A stretch of 38,982 nucleotides of DNA from Rickettsiales bacterium (GTDB taxonomy: Bacteria; Pseudomonadota; Alphaproteobacteria; Rs-D84): assembly GCA_031288835.1 (NCBI GenBank), contig JAITQO010000011.1:1-38982 (forward strand), given 5' to 3'. Of the stretch, positions 1 to 6,700 are shown piece by piece. The notes beneath the pieces were generated by a model, which saw only the letters and a list, made by a program, of their open reading frames with translations, was not told the origin of the DNA and ran no database searches. The translations under genes were made by a program, and so were the position numbers. The first letter of the stretch is position 1. Each line of letters begins with the position of its first letter.

Positions 1-4
1 CTGG

Positions 5-44
5 ATTCCGTTGTCGGCGCCATGCGGCGCCGCAACGGAATGAC
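5..44. repeat. REP-like palindrome (left copy)
   Basis: Imperfect palindrome with outer arms attccgttg (5-13) and caacggaat (33-41) and GC-rich inner arms ggcgcc. The same element, inverted, is at 2390-2432, and degenerate relatives occur near 26890 and 28870. It is a dispersed extragenic palindrome, not coding. Confidence 0.75.
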
Positions 45-53
45 GATTTGTCG

Positions 54-188
54 GCTCGAACAAAGTTTTTGCGTGCAGAATTAAAAGACCCTATTCCCGC
101 CTTCGCGGGAATGACAAGGAGAGAAGAGCGGGAATGACAAGGAGAGAAGAGCGGGAATGACAAGTATAAAAAGTGGCGGAAAGACAAG
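54..188 (+). repeat. Left arm of inverted repeat flanking the DGR module
   Basis: This stretch reappears in inverted orientation at 1978-2088. Both copies share gctcgaaca, a ttttgc segment, ttaaaagaccctattcccgc, a cgaagg palindrome and the end aagtataaaaagtggcgga. The left arm contains about 2.5 tandem copies of a 23-bp unit starting at 105, 128 and 151; the right arm lacks one unit. The two arms enclose the 108-aa gene, the TR and the target gene, but not the reverse transcriptase. Confidence 0.8.
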
Positions 189-212
189 GGATAAGAAACA
201 AGGGACATATCC

Positions 213-539
213 CTATGAAAAAGACAGATACTTTTTGTTTCTTCTGGTGATTCTGGTCGAGAACGGAATATGGGACTGATAGGCCTTGATTTGCTTCATC
301 AGAACTTTCGAGCCGGTTATCATCATTCTGTTTCTTCCGTTCACCTTCAATTGCAAATACAGGCATTCCTCGCCCTCGTTCTTTTTGATTTTGGACGGGC
401 GGATTGCGAAATCCGTCACGACGACGTCTTTGTCGAGAATCTCTTCTATGCTGATTTTCTCACCCGGGAACGGGCCGCTTTCCGCAGCCGCGAAATCCGA
501 AAATCTTTGTATTTTTGTTTTTTTAAAAAACAACCACAT
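213..539 (-). CDS. Small basic protein beside the DGR template repeat, possible accessory factor
   Basis: The gene encodes 108 residues and starts at the ATG at 539, with an AAGGAG ribosome binding site 8 bases upstream. I do not recognise the family. The N-terminus is basic (FFKKTK). The middle alternates hydrophobic and polar residues (DVVVTDFAIRPSKIKK, LYLQLKVNG, RMMITGSKVL), like a small beta-barrel of the OB type. The C-terminus is again basic (RITRRNKKYLSFS). The net positive charge suggests nucleic-acid binding; this is inference. It lies 230 bp beyond the TR on the same strand as TR and target, so one transcript could carry all three. The four-helix DGR accessory protein Avd is about this length, but this predicted mostly-beta protein does not look like it. 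An unrelated passenger gene is the alternative. Confidence 0.7.
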   Translation of the reverse strand: MWLFFKKTKIQRFSDFAAAESGPFPGEKISIEEILDKDVVVTDFAIRPSKIKKNEGEECLYLQLKVNGRNRMMITGSKVLMKQIKAYQSHIPFSTRITRRNKKYLSFS

Positions 540-769
540 ATGGCTTTCTCCTTGTTTAATTAAACCGCCTGGCGTTCGACGGGCGCGGGACGCCCCTGCC
601 TACATTGGCCAGACGGAATCACAGAGCGCTTTTTCCCCGCGCGGATTCGCCGCGCAAAGACAGACATGCCGCCCTGGCCTTGTTAAAAAACAATGCATTT
701 GTTCCCATTCTTTGTCGCGCATAGTTCAGCTGTGTTCTGCAAAACCTGAGGTCCTGTGAAACAAGGATT

Positions 770-906
770 GGCAGCGCGAGGACGGCGGAGCGAGCGCACG
801 AATTGTTCGTGCCGTTCTGAACGCAATTCGCGCAGTTGTTCGCGCAGTTGTTCGCGCAATTAGCCGCCGACGAATTCGTGTTCTCGAACACCCAAGACCC
901 GCCAAG
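770..906 (-). repeat. DGR template repeat (TR)
   Basis: 137-bp repeat matching 1360-1496 at 122 positions. The 15 mismatches are at 803, 804, 806, 815, 816, 818, 828, 848, 852, 860, 861, 875, 876, 882 and 884. Every one is T on the + strand of this copy (A on the - strand) and C, A or G in the other copy. On the - strand this copy reads GGSWVFENTNSSAANC and then CANN repeats, rich in AAC/AAT codons, which can mutate at A without producing stop codons. Of 26 adenines on the - strand, 15 are changed in the VR. The first 30 bases on the + side (the 3' end in coding sense) hold no A to mutate and are identical, as expected for the priming end. The direction of information flow follows from this asymmetry. 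Confidence 0.95.
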
Positions 907-1355
907 CCAGAGGCCCCCCGCATTACGGGCAACATGACTGGTTCGGCGGCCGCCGCGCGGGTTTGCCGCGCGCGCCGCAGAACGGGATATGCGAAAAAAC
1001 ATAAACGGCGACGGCAAGGCGATATATTCGCGCCGCCGCGGACAGTTTTCCCGACTTAAAATCTTTTTTGTTTTATCCATTCTTCTCTCTCATCTTCAAC
1101 TTGCGCCGCCCCTTGACGAAACAATTTTTTCCGCAGGGGGGCACGCCCCCCTGCACCCCCTTCGCATTTTCTCCGACGCCCTTTTTTTCTCCCTGGGGGA
1201 AGGGGTAACCGCCCCTTCCCCCAGACCCCTTTCCCCTGCGCGCCCCTCGCTACAATGCCGCTACGCGACATTTTCGCTCGCGTTCCGTTTTATGACACCT
1301 GCGCCGCTTCGGCTACGCCTCCCGCGGCGCGTCCGGTGTCATAAAACGGCAAGGC
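907..1355. other. Non-coding spacer between TR and target gene, with strong GC hairpins
   Basis: No convincing gene; the open frames here have no ribosome binding site and odd composition. There are two perfect hairpins. The first has 9-bp arms, gcagggggg (1133-1141) and cccccctgc (1146-1154). The second has 13-bp arms, 1193-1205 and 1212-1224. A third and larger hairpin at 1285-1349 is listed separately. A similar G5/C5 hairpin followed by ccccctt occurs at 24529-24560, so the first may be a dispersed element. Confidence 0.6.
1285..1349 (-). other. Long hairpin 10 bp past the VR (DGR target-site hairpin or terminator)
   Basis: Perfect 15-bp arms ccgttttatgacacc (1285-1299) and ggtgtcataaaacgg (1335-1349), then a small internal loop, then a 7-bp inner stem gcgccgc/gcggcgc (1301-1307, 1324-1330) around a 16-base loop. 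In the coding direction it starts 10 bp after the VR ends. In characterised DGRs an inverted repeat just downstream of the VR marks the site that receives cDNA. No comparable hairpin follows the TR. It could also serve as the transcription terminator of the target gene, although no clear U-run follows. Confidence 0.75.
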
Positions 1356-1841
1356 CTAGGGCAGCGCGAGGACGGCGGAGCGAGCGCACGAACCGTACGT
1401 GCCGAGCAGAACGCAATACGCGCAGTTGTTCGCGCAGCTGTACGCGCAAGGAGCCGCCGACGAAGACGTGTACACGAACACCCAAGACCCGCCAAGGTTC
1501 GGACTCGTCATTCTACACCAGCAGTTTACGTTGCTGGCTAACGTGCTTGATGGCCACATAACATTATTTGTTGATGTAGTGCCCGTATCATCAGTGCACT
1601 GCGACATGCCGCTAACTGTATGTTTTACCCCAGAACTGCCTTCATCAGATGTTACAGACCATGTTCCGATTTCCGCAGAACTTCCATAACTTGATACCGC
1701 GGCATAGGTCGAGTTAGACAACGTCCCGCTCTTGTTCTTCCAAGCCGCCAGCCAGTCAAGCTGGCACAGTTTTGCCGCAGGGGCGGCGCCCGCAATTAAC
1801 GCAAATGTTAAAGTCGAAATGAATATCCGAGTCGGTTTCAT
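1356..1841 (-). CDS. DGR target protein: secreted, Cys-rich, with diversified C-terminus
   Basis: The gene encodes 161 residues. I place the start at 1841 because GGGAG lies about 9 bases upstream, a promoter lies at 1869-1898, and the product then opens with a signal peptide (MKPTRIFISTLTFALIAGAAPAA, residues 1-23). The upstream ATG at 1898 falls inside the -35 box. The mature part has LCQLDWLAAW near its start, a Ser/Thr/Gly-rich middle, then NCWCRMTSP before the variable segment. Residues 116-161 are the VR: GGSWVF, then Cys-Ala pairs every four residues (CAYSCANNCAYC), ending two bases past the VR at TAG. Compared with the TR, 11 residues differ (E to V, Q to L, and Asn to Tyr, Ser, Pro, Leu or Gly). 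GGSW resembles the start of variable segments in C-type-lectin DGR proteins, but the CAxx repeat does not. The product is probably exported and surface-facing; its ligand is unknown. Confidence 0.92.
   Translation of the reverse strand: MKPTRIFISTLTFALIAGAAPAAKLCQLDWLAAWKNKSGTLSNSTYAAVSSYGSSAEIGTWSVTSDEGSSGVKHTVSGMSQCTDDTGTTSTNNVMWPSSTLASNVNCWCRMTSPNLGGSWVFVYTSSSAAPCAYSCANNCAYCVLLGTYGSCARSAVLALP
1360..1496 (-). repeat. DGR variable repeat (VR)
   Basis: Copy of the 770-906 template, offset exactly 590 bp, with no gaps and 15 substitutions, all opposite template adenines (coding strand). It fills the last 46 codons of the target gene, ending one base before the stop codon. Outside 1360-1496 the similarity to the TR flanks stops abruptly on both sides. 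Confidence 0.95.
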
Positions 1842-1868
1842 CGATTTTGTCTCCCTTACTTTTTTGAA

Positions 1869-1898
1869 ACTATAGTAATTTATTCCGAATCGTGTCAA
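1869..1898 (-). promoter_or_regulatory. Sigma70-type promoter of the DGR target gene
   Basis: On the - strand TTGACA (1893-1898), 18-base spacer, TATAGT (1869-1874). It lies 27 bp ahead of the chosen start codon at 1841. Readthrough from this promoter would also transcribe the TR. Confidence 0.75.
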
Positions 1899-1977
1899 GG
1901 ATAAAAATCACATTTTTTCTTAAAGGCGCACAACGTCATTCCGGCGCCTTTCTCCTTGCCATTCCTGCCCCCGTCTC

Positions 1978-2088
1978 CTTGTAGTTTCCGCCACTTTTTA
2001 TACTTATCATTCCCGCTCTTCTCTCCTTGTCATTCCCGCGAAGGCGGGAATAGGGTCTTTTAACCCGCAAGCAAAAACTCTGTTCGAG
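1978..2088 (-). repeat. Right arm of inverted repeat flanking the DGR module
   Basis: Inverted copy of 54-188, nearly identical over the ttaaaagaccctattcccgc, palindrome and aagtataaaaagtggcgga parts, and one 23-bp unit shorter. Confidence 0.8.
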
Positions 2089-2204
2089 CAATGGAAGAAT
2101 GCGGAAGCATGCAGCAAAGTGCGCTTGTTCCCTGCACATTGTTATTTGCTTTACTATTATTCGTTCTTCGTTATATGTTCTATAAAATAAAAGACGGTTC
2201 GCTT

Positions 2205-2325
2205 CGCTCACGGTTTATAGTCCCTATTCCCGCCTTCGCGGGAATGACAAGGAGCGGAGTGGAAATAACAAGGAGAGGGGGGCGGGAATGGCAAGTGTAA
2301 AGAGTAGAGGAATGACAAGGGGAAA
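2205..2325 (+). repeat. Degenerate third copy of the flanking repeat
   Basis: Carries ccctattcccgccttcgcgg and gggaatgacaaggag, followed by diverged gggaatg-acaag units, in the same orientation as the left arm at 54-188. Confidence 0.65.
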
Positions 2326-2389
2326 GGTGCCGCCATAAATCCCCGCCATTCCGGCGAGACCTGCCAAATGGCGGGAACATCCTCTCCAC

Positions 2390-2432
2390 GTCATTCCGTT
2401 GCGGCGCCGCAGGGCGCCGACAACGGAATGAC
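2390..2432. repeat. REP-like palindrome (right copy)
   Basis: Arms gtcattccgttg (2390-2401) and caacggaatgac (2421-2432) around inner arms cggcgcc/ggcgccg. Inverted relative to the copy at 5-44. Confidence 0.75.
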
Positions 2433-2537
2433 GAGTGCGGCGCGGCTATTTATCGCTTGATTCAAACATGCGATTTGTGCTAGTCATTCCAGCATTGCGC
2501 TTTCGCCCATTCCGGGAAAAGGCAACGGAGAAAAAAT

Positions 2538-3566
2538 ATGAAAACCCACAAATCCCTTTGGGAACTGCTCGTATCCCGCGAAAACTTCGACCTCGCCGGC
2601 ACGCGCGCCCTGAAGCATAAAAAGAAAACCAGAGAAATACAAAGATTCCTCGACAATCGGGAGGAGTTGACGGAACGCCTGAGGCTGTCGGTTCGGGACG
2701 GCCTTTTCACCACGTCCCAATACCGCGTCAAGACGATTCACGAGCCGAAAAAACGCGAGATTTACATCCTTCCATTCTACCCAGACCGAATCGTCCACCA
2801 CGCCATCATGAACGTTCTTATCCCCATTTGGGACAAGATGTTCATTTCGGATTCCTACGCCTGCAGGCCGGGCAGAGGCATTCATTCCGCCAGCCGCAGA
2901 TGCATGCAGTTCGTTCGCCGGAACAAATACTTCCTGCAATGCGACGTCAGAAAATTTTACCCGTCGATAAATCACCGCATCATGCTGGACTTGATATCGC
3001 ACAAAGTCAGGGATAAAAAACTGATGCGCCTGATTGAAAACATCATTCATTCCGTCGACGGCGACACGAATATGCCGATCGGAAACTTTTGCAGCCAATG
3101 GTTCGGAAACCTTTACCTGCACAGTCTGGACATGTTCGTAAAGCATGAATTGAAATGCCGGGACTATCTGCGGTATTGCGACGATTTCTGCCTGTTCTCC
3201 GACGACAAGGGCGAATTGCGCGAATGGCTTGGAAAAATGCGGGCGTTCCTGTCCGACAAACTGCGGCTGTCGTTCTCATACGCCGAGGTTTCCCCGGGCG
3301 CCGGCGGCGTCGATTTCTTGGGCTATAGGCATTTCCTCGACTGCGTTAAACTGAGAAAGTCCACGTTCTTCAGAATCCGCAAGCGGCTGAAACGGATTCT
3401 TTCAATTCCGGCCGAATCGCGCATGCAGGACAAACGGGTCATCGGACAAATCGGCTCTATGCACGGATGGCTGAAACACGCGCGCAGCAATATCAGAATA
3501 CATGCAATAATGGACGAGGAAAAAGGGACGAAAGCGACAAGCGATAAGATACAAGCGGCTGGTTAA
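2538..3566 (+). CDS. DGR-type reverse transcriptase
   Basis: The gene encodes 342 residues; the ATG at 2538 has GGAG 7 bases upstream. It would copy the TR transcript into cDNA, misreading template adenines, for transfer into the VR. The RT core is complete: QCDVRKFYPSI with the first catalytic Asp at residue 136, motif 4 IGNFCSQ (181-187), catalytic YCDD (213-216), and GVDFLGYRHF (257-266). The Ser-Gln in motif 4, where group II intron RTs have Gln-Gly, is typical of DGR enzymes. The short C-terminus has no maturase or HNH domain, and no retron msr/msd RNA is apparent. The gene is divergent from the TR and target, about 1.6 kb from the TR, which departs from the common layout where TR lies next to and co-oriented with the RT. 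No avd gene is seen. Confidence 0.93.
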   Translation: MKTHKSLWELLVSRENFDLAGTRALKHKKKTREIQRFLDNREELTERLRLSVRDGLFTTSQYRVKTIHEPKKREIYILPFYPDRIVHHAIMNVLIPIWDKMFISDSYACRPGRGIHSASRRCMQFVRRNKYFLQCDVRKFYPSINHRIMLDLISHKVRDKKLMRLIENIIHSVDGDTNMPIGNFCSQWFGNLYLHSLDMFVKHELKCRDYLRYCDDFCLFSDDKGELREWLGKMRAFLSDKLRLSFSYAEVSPGAGGVDFLGYRHFLDCVKLRKSTFFRIRKRLKRILSIPAESRMQDKRVIGQIGSMHGWLKHARSNIRIHAIMDEEKGTKATSDKIQAAG

Positions 3567-3586
3567 CGTCATTCCGTCCCATGTCT

Positions 3587-3799
3587 CTATTTCACCGGAT
3601 AGGCGCGCGGGAAATTACTGTTCGGCTTTTCGGGGTTATTCTTAACGCCGCATGCCGCAAGAGAAATAAGCAGCAGGAGACACACAAGAGAAAAAGAAAA
3701 AGGAAAAAAGAACGGGGAATGAGAGGCAGGAGATAAAAATGAGCGCCGATTCAACCCGCGCCTTTCCTCTCCCGCCCCTTTTCCCCTTTCCCTTTTCAT
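3587..3799 (-). CDS. lptM: Small LptM-like outer-membrane lipoprotein
   Basis: The C-terminal half has a lipoprotein signal with lipobox LAAC, then GVKNNPEKP and a Pro-Arg-Ala-Tyr-Pro tail. This matches the short LptM/YifL-type lipoproteins of Proteobacteria (C-G-x-K-x-x-x-x-x-P). The family is known to assist maturation of the LptD LPS translocon. The ATG at 3799 overlaps the rpoC stop (ATGA), suggesting translational coupling. However, this start leaves about 33 charged residues ahead of the hydrophobic core, much longer than a normal lipoprotein signal, so the true start may be internal (for example TTG in codon 16). The coding strand is unusually pyrimidine-rich over the signal. Confidence 0.65.
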   Translation of the reverse strand: MKRERGKGAGEERRGLNRRSFLSPASHSPFFFPFSFSLVCLLLLISLAACGVKNNPEKPNSNFPRAYPVK

Positions 3800-6700
3800 A
3801 TATCAAGCACCTGCTGTTCGCCGTTGGCGTTTTCCGCAGCCAACAGCTCGACCCGTTCCTCTTCCTTTGCAATCTCGCGAACCTTGCGGACATACGCCCC
3901 GGTGCCGACGGGAATCAGCCGCCCGACAATCAGATTCTCGTTGATTCCGGTCAGACGGTCGGTCGCCCCGTTGATTGCCGCGTCAACCAACACCTTCGTC
4001 GTCTGCTGGAACGAAGCGTTCGACAGGAACGACCGCGACGTCAGCGACGCGCGCGTCAGACCGACCAGAATCTGCCCCGCCTGGGCCGAACCGCCGCCGT
4101 TTTTGCGCACGCGCTCGTTCTCTTCTTCGAAATCCACGCGGTCGATTACCTGTCCCGTCAGGAACTTCGTGTCGCCGGGATCGGTGATTTCGACGCGCCG
4201 GAGCATCTCGCGTATCAGGATTTCAATGTGCTTGTTGTTGATGGTCACGCCCTGCAGACGATATACCTGCTGCACATTCTCAACCAATGTCTCGGCCAGC
4301 GCCTTTTCGCCAAGTATGCGCAGGATGTCCTGCAGCACCGGTTCGCCGTCAACAAGGGAATCGCCCTTCTGCACGACGTCGCCCGCGCGGACCAGTATGT
4401 TCGTCCCCTTCGGTATCAGATACTCGACCGGCACGCCGCCATCCGGCGGATTTATGCGCAGGGTAAGCCTTTGCTTGCTGTTGTCCTCGAACTCGATTTC
4501 GCCGGATATTTCCGCAAGAATCGCCGGATTCTTCGGCATTCTGACCTCGAGCAGATTTTCCACCTGCGGCAGCCCCCCGGTGATGTCGCGCGTCTTTTGC
4601 ATCTCCACCGGAATGCGCGCGATCACGTCGCCGGCCCTTACCTTCACGCCGTTTCCGACGTTCAGAATCGTATAAATCGGCAGCATGTATTCCGCGATTT
4701 TCTTGTTGCCGAGCGATACCGGCTCGCCCTGCTCGTTTTTCAGGACAATTCTCGGATTCAGGGATTTCTTCGTGCTCTGCTTCCAGTTGATGACCTTGCG
4801 CGTCGTGATTCCGGTCAGCGGGTCGACCTCTTCGGAATACGACAGGTTTTCGACCAAATCTTCAAACGAAACGATTCCGTCCTTCTCGGCGATAATCACA
4901 TTCGCATACGGGTCCCATTCGGCAAGCTTGTCGTCTTTCTTCACAACATCGCCGTCCGACACAACCAGCATGGCCGCATACGGCAGCTTTGTCTTGAACA
5001 ATTCGTTTCCGTTGCCGTCTTCAATCCTTATCCCCGCGTTCCTGGACAACACCACCTGTCGCCCGACGGAGTTCTGGATGACCTTCGCGTCAAAGTGGAC
5101 AATGCCGTCTACAGGCGTTTCAATAAAGTGCTGCCCGCCCGCGGCGTCCGCGATTCCGCCGTGATGGAACGTCCGAAGGGTCAATTGGGTTCCCGGCTCG
5201 CCCACGCTCTGCCCGGCAATCACGCCCACGGCTTCGCCGACATGCACCAGCGTCCCGCGCGACAAATCCATGCCGTAGCACTTCGCGCACAGGCCGTCGC
5301 TCTTGCATGTCAGCACCGAACGGATGTCCACGCTGGCCAGCCCAGATTCGTCAATCTCCTTCGCCACCTGCTTGGAAATCAATTCGCCAGCCGGAACAAT
5401 AACCTTTTTCGTGAACGGATTAACGATGTCTTTCGCCGCGGTGCGCCCCAAAACCACGCCGCCAAGCGATACCGACATGGTGCTGCCGTTGTATACGGGC
5501 TTCGCCGTCACGCATTCGCCGGTTCCGCAGTCGTTTTCGGTAATAACCGCATTCTGCGCCAATTCGACAAGACGGCGCGTCAGATACCCCGCCTCGGCGG
5601 TTTTCAGCGCCGTGTCGGACATTCCCTTGCGCGTCCCGTGGGTGGAGTTGAAATATTCCGCCATCGTCAGGCCTTCCTTGAAGCTGGAAATAATCGGAAC
5701 CTCCATAATCGAGCCGTCCGGCTTTTGCGTCATTCCGCGCATTCCCGCAACCTGCTGAATCTGCGACTTTGACCCGCGCGCGCCGGAATCAGCCATCATG
5801 ACGATGCTGTTCCAATTCGCGCCCTCGGTTTTCCTAAGGTTCGCAGAGGCTATGTTTCCTATCTGCGTCGCGACCTTCTGCCACATGTCAATCAATTTGT
5901 TGTGCCGCTCGCCATGCGACAGCAGCCCGTTCTGATATTGCGCCTCTATTTCCCCCGCCTCTTTTTCGGCCTTTTTTATCAGCCCCTCCTTTTCCGAAGG
6001 AATCACTATGTCATCCTGGCCGATGGAGATACCAGACCGCGCGCCCTGCTCGAACCCGGTGTTTTTCAATTGGTCGGCAAGGATAATCATTTCGTGGTCG
6101 CCGCAGGTTTCGTATACGGAAACCAAAAGTTTTTCAATCGCCGCCAGGCTCATAGGCTGGTTAACCCATTCGAACTTCACCCCCTCCCTGTTGTCGGGAA
6201 GCAGGTCGCCGAGCAGCATGCGCCCGGCCGTCGTTTTCACGCGCTCGCCCCTGAACCGCGCGATTATCGGCGTATGCAGCGTTATGACCTTGTTGTGCAG
6301 AGCAAGATGTATCTCGTCAATACCGGAGAAATACGGCGCCTTGTCGTTATGTTCGCCGTCCATCAAGGAAATGTAATAACATCCGAGTATCATATCCTGC
6401 GACGGCACAATCATCGGCTTGCCCGATGCCGGATTCAGGACATTGTTCGACGACAGCATCAGAGTGCGCGCCTCGATTTGCGCCTCCAGCGAAATCGGAA
6501 CATGAACCGCCATCATGTCTCCGTCAAAGTCCGCATTGAATCCCTTGCATACCAGCGGATGCAAACGTATCGCCTTGCCCTCAATCAACACCGGCTCGAA
6601 CGCCAGAATCGACAGGCGGTGCAACGTCGGCGCGCGATTCAGCAGCACCGGATGCTGATACACGACCTTCTCCAGAATATCCCATACTATCGACTCTACA

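Larger units (their letters stand above)
1899..2537. other. Repeat-filled intergenic region between target gene and reverse transcriptase
   Basis: No gene seen. It contains the right arm of the flanking inverted repeat, a degenerate third copy of that repeat and a REP-like palindrome, each listed separately. The divergent promoters of target gene and reverse transcriptase must lie at its two ends; I see no strong consensus promoter for the latter. Confidence 0.6.

Noticed and set aside
105-164. 23-bp tandem repeat as a CRISPR array
   Set aside because: The units are directly adjacent with no unique spacers, and no cas genes are present.
619-1080. Open frame on the - strand running through the TR, reading GGSWVFENTNSS
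   Set aside because: It has no ribosome site or signal peptide and runs on past the TR into unrelated sequence; the coding look comes from the TR mirroring the target gene.
989-1561. 190-aa open frame on the + strand across the VR
   Set aside because: Arg/Pro-rich shadow of GC-rich DNA antisense to the target gene, with no ribosome site.
2538-3566. Reverse transcriptase as a group II intron or retron enzyme
   Set aside because: No maturase or HNH domain, no visible intron ribozyme ends and no msr/msd structure; the SQ motif and the TR/VR pair fit a DGR.
3739-5772. 677-aa and other long + strand frames opposite rpoC and rpoB
   Set aside because: Antisense shadows; RpoC and RpoB are conserved over their whole length on the - strand.
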